From positions 63,624,372-63,688,371 of the forward strand of contig CM043953.1 of assembly GCA_014529385.2 (NCBI GenBank): a stretch of 64,000 nucleotides of DNA. The letters run 5' to 3'. How positions within the stretch are numbered: the first letter of the stretch is position 1; every line of letters begins with the position of its first letter. Made by a program: the position numbers and the translations under genes. A model generated the notes under the pieces. The model was given only the letters and a program-made list of their open reading frames with translations. It did no database searches and had not been told where the DNA came from. The stretch comes from Adiantum capillus-veneris. Lineage: Eukaryota; Streptophyta; Polypodiopsida; Polypodiales; Pteridaceae. Below are positions 33,336 through 43,879 of the stretch, in pieces.

Positions 33336-33573
33336 GTCGTTTGCATTTTTAGAAGTACACGAGTCACTTTGAAGTCCAATTGCGTTTATGCTAATGCTAG
33401 CCGGTATGGTCCCATTGAGCTAAGAGCTTGGGTGTTGTGGTCGTGGAGCTTAAGTTGTTGAAACAATGGGAGGGGTAGGAGCTACATGATCATGAGGACC
33501 CATAGGTGCATATGATTAATACACACTTGTAGGTACTGTTGCAGGCATTGAGCTACCATGTAGTGGTGCTTTA

Positions 33574-34738
33574 CTAACAAATGAGGTCCATGGCGTGTCT
33601 TTTTGTCATGCTCATCACTAGGGTAGGCATGGTAGTCGTGGTGTCATCAAGAGAAAGATGAGCTAAACTTGAAAAGTTAAAGCTATCACTTGTGGGCTCA
33701 TATTGTACTGAGACCCTTGGCAAAACAACATATGGAGGATCCATCAGGCTTACCGAGGGAGTCTCCATTTATAATAAAGTTGGTTGCTTAGCCTTCCCTG
33801 TATCTAGTAATCTCATGAGACCCGTTGAAGGCATGTGGGTCCCTTTGTTCTGTCTCTCCGGCTGAGTAACCCTATGGATGAAATGACAAACTATTTGTTG
33901 TTGGTCCTCTACACTAGTAGCACCCGTTGTGGATTGTAGGACATCTAACCAACCCACGTGATAGGTGTGACTTGTGCATAGGTCGGTTAAAGTCTCTGTT
34001 TGTAGTTCATACTCCCAGTTCTCATTTAAAAATGCTCCTTCTAGGATTTAGGTGCTAGGGGTGTCTTTTGAACTAGATACAATGTGGCTCTCTATGGGTT
34101 GACCCTTAGTGGTTGCTAACTCAAGAGCACTCGATTGCTTGACTAGCATGGAAGTTGACATAGGGGCCTTCGTCTTTAGCTCTCTCCATTGCTCTACCTT
34201 GCGTAGGCTCTCAATTTCCTTTTCCCTAGCTGCAATGATATATCGCTCAACCTCTTGCACTTTGGCAAGGCTTCTACCATCAGCTAATATAACCTCGGAG
34301 GAAAATAGCTCTAAAGAGTCAGGGGGTGCAGTGAATGGAGTATTCACATGCACACTCTCCAGGAGCATGGTGTCTACATTGGTCCATGAATGGAGAATTT
34401 ACTTTCCCACCCCCTTCATTTACATCGCTAGCTCCACGTTCGGAGCAAGTGGTTATACTAAAAGTCTTCTTCAAACGGCTAAGCATGCTTGGCCCGGACC
34501 GTGGGCCCATGGCATGCATGTCTTGGCTTGAACTATTGGGATTGGGCATCAAGTAACTTTCCATGACAGCGTAGTCAGAGGAAGAGTCACTAGATGCAAT
34601 ATGTGGATCCTGAGTGGTACTATCTTGGGTTCCCGTTGAGGGCCTAGAGCCTAAGGTGGAGGAATAAGGAGTGCCCACGTAATTGGAGACACTCTCTATG
34701 TGATCGTCCTTTAGCACACGACCAGAGCGTAGGTGCAT
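33574..34738 (-). pseudogene. Retroelement gag-like remnant beginning MHLRSGR
   Basis: A minus-strand ATG at 34738 opens MHLRSGRVLKDD, like the M.LRSGR starts of some plant Ty3/gypsy polyproteins, with a serine/proline-rich continuation. Further frames downstream (34368-34048, containing REKEIESLRKVEQWRELK, a short coiled-coil-like stretch; 33957-33769; 33768-33574) keep a similar composition with stops between them. There is no zinc knuckle. The assignment to a retroelement rests on the N-terminus and context. Confidence 0.4.
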
Positions 34739-34779
34739 ATGGTCTCAACACTGTAGAAGTGTTGGTTGAGTCACATCCG

Positions 34780-35164
34780 ATGTTTATTATGCCTAGGGCC
34801 ACACATATGAACTTTGGGCCACCACATGGCACCACATGCCATATGGTGCCACCACATGGCACCACATCGTACCCAACTTGGAACCCAAGGGCTGCCTATA
34901 CGCCAAGCCCGATCCCAACCCCCATTCCACATGCAGTCCCGAGAGTGCATGTCCCCACTATATCTGCTCACTTGGGTGACTTGGCAACATTTGCTCAAGC
35001 TATTGGTCGATCCATTGCTGAAAATATGTGTCACACACGTGATAGAGCACCTAGAAGTAAGGCAATACAAATAGCCAAGCTCACACAAGAATTTAGTGGA
35101 GACGGGGATGTGAGAAAGCATATCAAAGTATTTAAACAAATATGCAACAATGACCCCACAATGA
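34780..35164 (+). pseudogene. Gag-like fragment truncated by copia insertion
   Basis: A plus-strand frame (first ATG 34780) has a proline-rich start with PHGTT repeats, then ATFAQAIGRSIAENM and KLTQEFSGDGDVRKHIKVFK. The latter resembles the L..P.FSG...V..WL..F region of plant gypsy gag. The frame is cut by the LTR starting at 35165. It begins only about 40 bp from the divergent minus-strand ORF. Confidence 0.45.
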
Positions 35165-35384
35165 TGTTAAGTATGGAGCTTGATTTACCCTTGTAATTTT
35201 CTGTGGTAAAAGCGCACATTTGTAAGGCCCCATTATGAGGAGAAGCCATCGTGCGTGAAGGAAAATCACTCACCGGAGACCAAAATTTTCACGGACAAGA
35301 ATCAGGGGCAACTTTAAAGGCCTCGGGGGTGGAGGCCCCCGAGACTTTTTTTTCGCCGGAATATTATGGCCGGACGGCGGCCGG

Positions 35385-35505
35385 AAAGTGGTCGGAAGTC
35401 AATGGCCGGTGGCCGGTAGTCAATGGCCGATGGCCGGTGGTCGGTGGTCGGAAGTCAATGGCCGGTGGCCGGTGGTCGGAAGTCAATGGCCGGTGGCCGA
35501 ATTCA
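35385..35505. repeat. GC-rich minisatellite within LTR 1
   Basis: Repeats of GGAAGTCAATGGCCGGTGGCC and GGCCGGTGGTC units (about 10-21 bp). The LTR at 41283 has only a short equivalent (GGCCGGTTGGCTATTGGCCGG). Confidence 0.9.
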
Positions 35506-35629
35506 AAAGCGGACTTGTCTTCTCAAGGGCGGACACACATGGGCGGATTGGAGGGTCCGATTTGGACTTATTCGCACAAGGGCGGCTACACATGGCTGTC
35601 TCTCATAAGAGAGGGTAGCCCTTTTGGCC

Positions 35630-35637
35630 TATAAAAG
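35630..35637 (+). promoter_or_regulatory. LTR 1 TATA box
   Basis: TATAAAAG within GGCCTATAAAAGGAGGCC. It is conserved in LTR 2, and the position in the LTR fits a U3 promoter. Confidence 0.7.
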
Positions 35638-35947
35638 GAGGCCATTTCTACACACATTTGATAGTGTGTGAAGTTGATGCAACAAGGTGAGTGTGAGGTG
35701 GTGAGAGTGAAGCAAGGCGGGAGCTCCATTAAGGGTATAATCCCTTTGTAAACTACTTTTTGTTTTGAAGTACTAAAGCCATTGAGTGGCTGCCTTCCCG
35801 TGGACGTAGCCCACATTGGGTGAACCACGTATATCGTATATACTCTCTCTCTCTCTCTACTCTATAATCTCGTGTATATAAATCTGTCTCTCTCCATTAA
35901 GTAATCTACTCAATTATCTATTTAGCTACGTCTTATTTCCTAACAAC

Positions 35948-35959
35948 TGGTATCAGAGC
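35948..35959 (+). other. Primer-binding site of copia element 1
   Basis: TGGTATCAGAGC two bases after the LTR end CTAACA. It is a perfect match to the plant initiator tRNA-Met PBS. Confidence 0.92.
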
Positions 35960-36018
35960 AAGGTTTGCTCGTAGCTAAATTATCTCAAGGAAAGGATTCC
36001 TTGAATTGAGTGGGAGTT

Positions 36019-37476
36019 ATGGCGGAGGAGGGGAAGCTCAAGATTGAGAAGTTCAACGGCAAAAACTACCAACATTGGAAGATGCAGATTGAAGACTATC
36101 TCTACCAGAAGGACCTCTATTTGCCACTAGGCGGTCTTGCAAAGAAGCCCGCAACAATGGCAGATGAAGCATGGATTGTCCTTGAACGAAAGGCACTGGG
36201 AACAATCCAGTTAAGCTTGGCGTCAACGGTGGCCTTCAATGTTTCGGAGATGAAGACCACGGAGGACTTGATGAAGTCACTTGACGACTTCTACGAGAAA
36301 CCATCGGCATCCAATAAGGTATTTCTTATGAAGCGCTTGTTCAATCTAAAGATGGCAGAGAATGGTTCAGTTGCAGAACACCTAAATGACTTTAACACAA
36401 ACATAAGTCAGCTTCGATCAGTGAAAATCAATTTCGATGATGAAGTGCGAGCTCTCCTTATACTATCATCTCTACCGGATAGTTGGAACAGCCTTGTGAT
36501 GGCTGTAAGTAATTCTATCTCTGGCACAAATACTCTTAAGTTTGATGATGTTGTGGGTGTTCTTCTAAGCGAGGAAATGCGAAGGAGAAGCACAGGAGAA
36601 TCATCAAGTGCTGCACTATCAGTGGAAACAAGAGGAAGGCCTAAGGAAAGGTTCAAAAACCAAAAGGGTCGTGATCGCTCAAGGCGGAGCAAGTCACGCA
36701 CAAAGTCAGTTCTTGAATGTTGGAACTGCGGCAAGAAGGGCCACGTCAAGAAGGATTGCTGGTCCAAGAAGAAGAAGGAGACAGAGTCTCAAGACAACAA
36801 GCCAACATCGGAGGCCAATGTGGCAGGTAAAGTAGAGCAAGATGCTCTAATTCTCTCATTAGACAATGTGTCTAATTCTTGGATAGTAGATTCCGGGGCT
36901 TCATTCCATGCGACACCACACAAGCAACATTTCCAAGACTACACCAAAGGTAATTTTGGGTATGTATACTTGGGAGATGATGAAGCTTGTGAGATTGTCG
37001 GCAAAGGTACAGTTTCTGTCAAAACTGCTAACGGAAATGAATGGAAGCTTAAAGATGTTAGGCATGTTCCTTCTCTTCGCAAAAATTTGATCTCTACAGG
37101 ACAATTGGACGATGATGGTCACAACATTGCATTCGGAAACAAATGGTGGAAGATCTCAAAGGGATCTTTGGTGGTTGCCAAGGGTGAAAAAGTCGGTACA
37201 CTTTACTTGTGTACTGTTAGCACGCAACCTTCAGCTTGTGCAGCAACTACAGAAGTTGACAGTGCGGTGTGGCACTACCGACTTGGGCATATGAGTGCCA
37301 AAGGAATGCAAATCCTTCAAACAAAGAAGCTTCTACCAGGTTTGAAAGAAGTGGACTTAGAGTTCTGTGAAGATTGTGTTTATGGTAAACAAAAGAGGGT
37401 AAAATTTCAAAAAGCCCATAATAACAATATCAGAATCAATTTTTGTGCCCATACAAGCATCTTGTGTTGCGATTGA
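36019..37476 (+). CDS. Tnt1-like copia Gag-protease-preintegrase polyprotein, 3' truncated
   Basis: The real start is the ATG at 36019, 60 bp after the PBS. The gag domain (about residues 1-220) includes KFNGKNYQHWKMQIEDYL and LLILSSLPDSW, as in Tnt1/Tork-type gag. A CCHC knuckle, CWNCGKKGHVKKDC, lies at about residue 234. The aspartic protease motif DSGASFH is at about residue 291. The GAG-preintegrase domain begins WHYRLGHMSAKGM near residue 418 and ends FCEDCVYGKQKR. Homology to element 2 stops at about 37414, and the last 20 or so codons are read through unrelated PPR-derived sequence to a stop at 37476. Integrase core, RT and RNase H are missing here. The open gag and protease suggest a fairly young copy. 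It could still encode virus-like particle protein, but not a complete element. Confidence 0.93.
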   Translation: MAEEGKLKIEKFNGKNYQHWKMQIEDYLYQKDLYLPLGGLAKKPATMADEAWIVLERKALGTIQLSLASTVAFNVSEMKTTEDLMKSLDDFYEKPSASNKVFLMKRLFNLKMAENGSVAEHLNDFNTNISQLRSVKINFDDEVRALLILSSLPDSWNSLVMAVSNSISGTNTLKFDDVVGVLLSEEMRRRSTGESSSAALSVETRGRPKERFKNQKGRDRSRRSKSRTKSVLECWNCGKKGHVKKDCWSKKKKETESQDNKPTSEANVAGKVEQDALILSLDNVSNSWIVDSGASFHATPHKQHFQDYTKGNFGYVYLGDDEACEIVGKGTVSVKTANGNEWKLKDVRHVPSLRKNLISTGQLDDDGHNIAFGNKWWKISKGSLVVAKGEKVGTLYLCTVSTQPSACAATTEVDSAVWHYRLGHMSAKGMQILQTKKLLPGLKEVDLEFCEDCVYGKQKRVKFQKAHNNNIRINFCAHTSILCCD

Positions 37477-40400
37477 AATGATGCATGCTTTCCTGACCAG
37501 TCGATGGAAGTGGTGGAGAGTCATTTCCACTCCTTGACCCTGCTAATAGCTTGGATCACCCAAGCTCCTTAATGAGCTTCAAAGTCAGCTTCAAAGCTGT
37601 AGAAATGAACATAACCACTTAGCTAAAGAAGCACTTCAAAAGTTCATATCACAAAATGATCTGGCAAGTGATTCGCATGCATGTGTCCTTTGGGAATCTT
37701 GCCCAATCTAATCAATTTTTTAAAATTTAAAGAAACCTATTGATTCCACCCGAGATGCCATTATTTTGGCCCAGGCCCGACAATTAGAGAGAGGCCTTTC
37801 CTTCACATCTGGTAAAAACAGCCCAGAGCTTTCTTGCCAGAGCCAGGTTGGGTATATCTTGCAATGAATCCGGTCAGAAAAGAAAAACCCGTTCCTTCTA
37901 ATTCCTCATCATGCTCTGCTTGTCTATTCTTCAACAGCCTCTGACCAACAATATAATCGTGAATTTTTGTGCCCATATCATCACCTCGCATATAGTCACA
38001 AGATGCATGTGTAGGTAATTGCATATAGAGAGAGGCCCTCGCTTCGCATCTACCGAAAATAGACTAGAGCTTTCTAGCCCTACCCCGTGTCATGTCGGGA
38101 AAATCTTGCAATCAGTGCATTCCAAGAGTCCACACTCCGGACAGAAAGCTCCTCAAGCACTTGTATAGAGCCACGTGCCTAAAAGATGTAAGCATAGACT
38201 TCAAGACGAGAGTGTAGGTGACTGAATTTGCATTTGTTGAAAATAGCCTAGATATTTCTGGCCATGCTCTTGCTGCCTATATCCCGCAATCAGTGCATTC
38301 CAAGAGGCAACATTCTGGACAAGAAGCACCTCAAGCACTTTTTGTCTTTCTCAAACGCACCACATTTGGCATACATGACAACCAAGACAGCGCTAAGCAT
38401 GACATCTCACCCATTGAAAATAGGTGAGAGCTTTCTGGTCCTGCTATTATTGCGCTCATCTCGCAATCAATGCATTCCAAGAGACGACATCCCAAACAGG
38501 AAGCACCTCAAGAACTTTTTGTGCTTTCTCAAGCGCATCATATGTGGCATATATATCGACCAAGACAGTGCCAAGCACGACATCTCACCCACTAAAAATA
38601 GCCTAGAGCTTTCTGGACCTACTCTTGTTGCACATCCTGCAATCAATGCATTCCAAGAGGCGACATTCTGGACAGGGAGCACTTGTGCTTTCTTAAGCGT
38701 ACCACATTTGGCATACACGTCGACCAACACAGTGCCAAACAAGGGGGAAAATTCCTGCAATCAGTGCATTCCAAGAGTCCACACTCTGGAGGACAGAAAG
38801 CTCCTCGAGCACTTGCATAGAGCCACATGGCTTCAATATGTAAGCATAGCCTTCAAGACGAAAGTGTAGGTGACTGAATTTGGAGAAATACACTTGCTTG
38901 GCACCCGCTGAAAACAACCTAGAGCTTTCTGGCCCTCCTCTTGTTGCACACATCCTACAATCAGTGCATTCCAAGAGGCAACATTCCGGACAAGAAGTTC
39001 CTCAAGCACTTTTTGTGCTTATTCCGGACAAGAAGCACCTCAAGCACTTTTGCCAAGCACGACATCTCGTCCACTGAAAATAGCCTAGAGCGTCCCCACT
39101 CTTGTTGCGCACATCATGCAATCAATACATTCCAAGAGGTGACATTCTGGACAGGAAGGATCTCAAGCATTTTTCGTGCTTTCTCAAGCGCACCATTCAT
39201 ATCAGCCAAGAAGTGCCAAGTACAACATCTCACCCGTCAAAAACAGCGTAGAGCTCTCTGGCCCTACTCTTGTTGCACACATCCTGAAATTAGTGCATTC
39301 CAAGAGGCGACATTCCGCTTGTGCTATCTCAAGCACACCACATTTGGCATACATATACACCAAGACATTACCAAGCACAACATCTTTTTTCAGTAGCCTC
39401 TGACTAACAATATAATTGTGAATTTTGGTGCCCATATCAGCATCTTGCATCGACTTGAAGTTTTTGCCAAAGGCCACATGGAGAAAGGTCTTCCCTTCAT
39501 ATCAGGGTGAAATAGCTTCCTTAATGCCAAAGCCATGTTGGGCATATCCTACAATCAACGCATTAAAAATGACAACCTTCTAGAGAGGATGCCCATTAGA
39601 ATTTTTTGTGATGCACCACATTTGGCATACATATCAAACCAAGCATCGTCAAGCACATTTTTTTGCAATGACGGCCCCTAAATAGAAATCTGATAGTGAA
39701 TTATCTTACACATATGAATATCTTGTGTATGCCCACATGCCTGGAGGTGGAAACATAAATGATTTTATTTCGAGAGAGGCCACCCTCCTTTTGGTACTGG
39801 TGAAAAAAACCTAGAGCCTCCTTGCCACATCCATGGTGGGGCATATCCTACAATCAATGATGTCCAAAGAATGAGATCCTGAATAGAATGTGCATCGAGA
39901 CTATTCGTTCTTTTGTGAGGCACTTGCATTTGAAATACATATCAACCAATTCATTGTTACACACGACATCTTCATTTAGCAAACCCTGACTGGCAATCTC
40001 ATTCTGAATAGTCTCACCCATGTGAAGGTTTTGCCACATCTTTAAGGTGAACAACCATAGCTTCATTTTTCCTAGCCATGTTGGGCATTTCTTGCATTTG
40101 ACTGCATTTGATCAACCAAAGCACCGCCCTTAGGAAATCTTACTTCAATAGCCCTCGACTACAAATCTCATCATGAAATCTCTTGCCCATGTGAAGAAGG
40201 CCCGCAAGGAAAAGTGATTGCATCTAGAGGGAGGCCTTGCCTTTGGAGTTGATGGAAATGAAATCTCTTGCCCATGTGAAGAAGGCCCGCAAGGAAAAGT
40301 GATTGCATCTAGAGGGAGGCCTTGCCTTTGGAGTTGGTGGAAAAGCCCAGAGCTTCCTTGCCACAGCTATATTGGGCATATCTTGAAATCAATGCAACCT

Positions 40401-40720
40401 AAGTGATGACATTTTGGAGAGGATACTACAAAAACCTTTCATCCTTTCGCAATGGCACCACATTTGGCATACATATAGACCAAAGCATTGCAACAACGCA
40501 TGCTCTTCTTGTCTATGCTTGACTTGTGTAGTGAATATTGCTTATTCCCTGTAGTGGATTTATTGTGGATACAAAACACGTGATTCTTTTGAATGGAACA
40601 GAGAGGCCTACACCAGAGTGGTTTCTTGCCACTGCCATGCATTCTGGCAATCACTGCATAACAAAATTCAACATCCCGGATAAGAAGCCTATCAAGAACT
40701 TCTCAACATTGTGCTCTTGA
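37415..40720 (-). pseudogene. Decayed PPR sequence, including a tandem array of about 177-bp PPR fragments
   Basis: Minus-strand fragments are clearly PPR: GTKIHDYIVGQRLLK (about 37.9 kb), VLVDVYAKCGTLKKAQ, NVASWNALIAGCATRVGPES, GTKIHNYIVSQRLLKKDVV (about 39.4 kb) and ELVDMYFKCKCL (about 39.95 kb). Between 38.1 and 39.4 kb the core phrase (plus strand GCATTCCAAGAG) recurs near 38117, 38293, 38470, 38647, 38764, 38965, 39127 and 39294. Most spacings are close to 177 bp, that is 59 codons, against about 101 residues per triplet in the intact gene at 1-2957. Many stops and frameshifts are present. A further duplication of about 88 bp is at 40200-40340. It is flanked on both sides by copia sequence. 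Confidence 0.85.
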
Positions 40721-40777
40721 ATATGCGTCTATACTATTGTGAAGCTCAGTGACCAGTTCTTGTAGCTCATGTCCTGT

Positions 40778-40779
<2 letters not shown>

Positions 40780-40860
<81 letters not shown>
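40780..40860. repeat. Long G run joined to a (GA)n microsatellite
   Basis: About 30 consecutive G residues (40780-40810) lead into about 45 bp of GA repeat, making a strongly strand-asymmetric purine tract of about 80 bp. Confidence 0.96.
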
Positions 40861-40864
<4 letters not shown>

Positions 40865-41282
40865 GCAGTGCATGGGTTTTTTTTTTAAAGGCACAGCGAG
40901 AGAAAAAAAAAACAAGAACGCCAGAGACAAAGCTTGAAGCTGCTTCTGGCAACCTGCAAACTGCTTGTGGCTGCAACTTGCGAACTACTTGTGGCTACTT
41001 CTGGGGACCTGCGAACTGCTCGTGGAGAAGATTCAATTGCTATTGAGAGCAACGCAGAATTCTTTTTTTATTTTATTCACTTGGTAGCTTTTGACAGCGT
41101 AGTTTTTTTAAGAGCTTTTCATCGCTGGGGTTTTTTTTTAAAAAAGAGGAGCCACGTGGGTTAACGAGAGGCCAAGGATAGGAAAATGCCTCCTACGCTA
41201 ACGAAGTAACCAATCGCTTGATAGATTCATTAGGAGACTACGACATGAAGATATCTACAATGGCCCAGTCATTAGAGGAATC
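40861..41282. other. Non-genic spacer before LTR 2
   Basis: Contains short imperfect repeats of CTGCGAACT.CT.GTGGC (about 40955-41030). No gene is recognised. Confidence 0.5.
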
Positions 41283-41990
41283 TGTTAAGTATGGAGCCTG
41301 ATTTACCCCTTGCAATTTTTGGTATTAAAAACGCACATTTGTAAGGCCCTTGTTATGAGGAGAAGCCATCGTGCGTGAAGAAAATCAATCGCTGAAAATG
41401 AAAATTTCACGGTCAGTCTCGGGCCAAAATATTCCTTTTTGCACCAGAATTTTCACACCGGAATATTATGGACGGACGGTGGCCAAAAAGTTATCGAAAA
41501 ACGGCCTGTCGGTTGGCCGGTTGGCTATTGGCCGGTGGTCGATTTCAAAGGCGAACTTGTCTTCTCAAGGGCGGCCACACATGGGCGGATTGGAGGGTCC
41601 AATTTGGACTTGTCAACACAAGGGTTGCTACACACGGCTGCCTCTCATGAGAGAGGGCAACCCTATTGGCCTATAAAAGGAGGCCTCTTCTACACGCAAA
41701 AGTGGATTGTGAAGCATTGTGGTGCATTGTGAAGTTGATGTGAGGTAGTGAGAGTGAAGCAAAGTAGGTTCTCCAAAAGGGTATAATCCCTCGTAACTTA
41801 CTTCTTGTTTGAAGTACTAAAGCCATTGAGTGGCTACTTTCCCGTGGACATAACCCACATCGAGTGAACCACGTATATCATGTGTAATCTCTCTCTCTCT
41901 CTACTCTATAATCTCTCATATATGAAAATTCTCTCTCTCCATTAAGTAATCTACTCAAATATCTACTTAGCTACGTCCTATTTTCTAACA
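41283..41990 (+). repeat. 5' LTR of copia element 2 (708 bp)
   Basis: Begins TGTTAAGTATGG and ends TTTCTAACA. It matches LTR 1, including the CTATAAAAGG promoter box (TATAAAAG at 41672-41679). The PBS and the gag start that should follow are deleted: sequence resumes at a point equivalent to about 36424 of element 1. Confidence 0.92.
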
Positions 41991-43640
41991 ATTGGAATTA
42001 ATTTCGATGACGAAGTGCGAGCTCTCCGTATACTATTGTCTCTACCAGATAGTTGGGACAGTCGTGTAATGGCTGTAAGTAATTCTATCTCGGGCACAAA
42101 TACTCTTAAGTTTGATGATGTTGCAAGTGTTTTCCTAAGCGAGGAAATGAGAAGGAGAAGCACGTGTGATCATCAAGTGATGCAGTGTCAGTGGCAACAA
42201 GAGGAAGCCTAAGGAGAAGTTAGAAAACCAAAAGAGTCATGATCGCTCAAGGCGGAGCAAGTCGCGCACAAAGTCAGTTCTTGAATGTTGGAACTGCGGC
42301 AAGAAAGGCCGCGTCAAGAAAGATTGTTGGTCCAAGAAGAAGAAGGAGTCGGAGTCTTAAGACAACAAGTCAACATCGGAGGCCAATGTGGCAAGTAAAG
42401 TAGAGCAAGATGCTCTAATTCTCTCATTAGACAATGTGTCTAATTCCTGGACAGTAGATTATGGGGCTTCATTCCATGCAACTCCAGACAAGCAGCATTT
42501 CTAAGATTACACCAAATCTAATTTTGGGTATGTATACTTGGGATATGATGAAGCTTGTGAAATTATCGGCAAAGGTACAGTTTGTGTCAAAATTGCTAAC
42601 AAAAATGAATGGAAGCTTAAAGATGTTAGGCATGTTCCTTCTCTTTGCAAGAATTCAATCTCTACAGGATAATTGGACGATGAAGATCACAACATTGCAT
42701 TTGAAAACAAACTGTGGAAGAACTCAAAGGGATCTTTGGTGGTTGCCAAAGGAGAAAAGGTTGGTACACTTTACTTGTGTACTGTAAGCACACAAGCTTC
42801 CACTTGTGCAATAGCTACAGAAGTTGAGCACTATCGGCTTGGACATATGAGTTAAGGAAATGCAAATCCTTCAATCAAAGAAGCTTCTACCAGGTTTAAA
42901 AGAAGTGGACTTAGAGTTTTGTGAAAATTGTTTTTATGGTAAACAAAAGAGGGTAAAATTTCAAAAATCATGAAATGAAAGAACAAATAAAAAACTTGAG
43001 CTGGTTCATTTTGATGTTGGGGTCCTGCAAGTTCGCCATCACTTGGTGGCTCATTTTACTATGTAACATTCATGATGATTTGACTAGGAAAACATGGGTT
43101 TATGTAAGAAAGAAAAAATCCAATGTTTTCCATATTTCAAAGGTAGAAAGCATTTGTGGAGAATGAAGCAGATACCAAGGTTAAATGCCTCAGATCCGAC
43201 AATGGAAGCGAATATTGCAGCCAAGCTTTTGAAAGCTTTTGTGCTAGCCATGGCATTCAGAGGCAAAGAACAACCCCAGGACACCTCAAAAAAATGGATT
43301 TTTCGAAAGGATGAACATAACAATCATGGAGCGAGCACAAAGCATGTGGCTACATGCAAGCCTATCGCTGGAGCTTTGGGCGGAATCAGTAAGTACGCAT
43401 GTGTACTTAATCAACCGGTCACCCTCAACGGCATTGGATGGGGGAGTTCCAGAGGAGGCATGGATAGGTAAATTGGTGAATTATTTAGTTCTCAAAGTGT
43501 TTCGGTGTGAGGCTTTCATGCACATATATAGAAGCCTAAGGTCAAAGCTAGATGCAAAGTCCAAAAAGTGTTTCTTCATTGGCTATGGAGAAGGTGACTT
43601 TGGGTATCGCCTATAGAATCCTGAAGATGGTAAAATCTTT
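41991..43640 (+). pseudogene. Copia element 2 gag to integrase, decayed
   Basis: Continues the gag homology from the middle of the domain (FDDEVRAL, LPDSWDS), the knuckle CWNCGKKGRVKKDC with its usual histidine replaced by arginine (about 42288), the protease region with DYGASFH in place of DSGASFH (about 42460), and the preintegrase segment KEVDLEFCE.C (about 42905). Integrase fragments follow: GSCKFAITWWLILLCNIHDDLTRKTWVY, GALGGISKYACVLN and KKCFFIGYGEGDFGYRL. Several stops and frameshifts are present. The altered protease and knuckle residues show loss of constraint. Confidence 0.85.
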
Positions 43641-43879
43641 AGAAGTAGGGATGTAATTTTCAATGAACAAAATATGTACAAAGATTACTTGGAAAGAAAA
43701 AAAACAAAAGAAATATGTGATGAGTACATGGAGCTTGAGGATGGTGAAGACTCAAGGAGTGCAAACGGTGACAATGTACAACAACGTCAACCAAATGATG
43801 AGCCTCAACCTATTCCCCAAAGATCTACAAGAGCAAGTAGACCTCCATAAGGGTTTATTCCTGCCTTCAACCATCTCTT

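Larger units (their letters stand above)
21301..33400 (-). mobile_element. CACTA (En/Spm) DNA transposon, interrupted and with its right end unresolved
   Basis: The left end begins CACTACAAGAGG, the signature terminus of CACTA elements. It is followed by subterminal copies of a CGACGC / GGCGTCGG motif in both orientations (21329-21500). TNP2-type transposase and a second transposase-family ORF lie on the minus strand at 27.8-31.6 kb. The LTR element at 21599-27146 sits inside, and removing it joins the terminus to the transposase region. Satellite-like sequence at 31.6-33.4 kb probably represents the 5' side, but no opposite TIR ending in CTTGTAGTG was found, so the right limit is a guess. 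Confidence 0.7.
35165..35945 (+). repeat. 5' LTR of Tnt1-like copia element 1 (781 bp)
   Basis: Begins TGTTAAGTATGG and ends TTTCCTAACA, followed by a PBS. It matches 41283-41990 over its length apart from a GGCCGGTGG-rich minisatellite at about 35385-35500. It has a TATA box (CTATAAAAGG) and a CT tract near 35849. Confidence 0.93.

Noticed and set aside
33549-33556. Right CACTA terminus at ATGTAGTG near 33549
   Set aside because: It lacks the CTCTTGTAGTG match to the left terminus, and no subterminal CGACGC motifs precede it.
36408-36767. Minus-strand frames within the copia gag
   Set aside because: Antisense of a well supported gag-protease frame.
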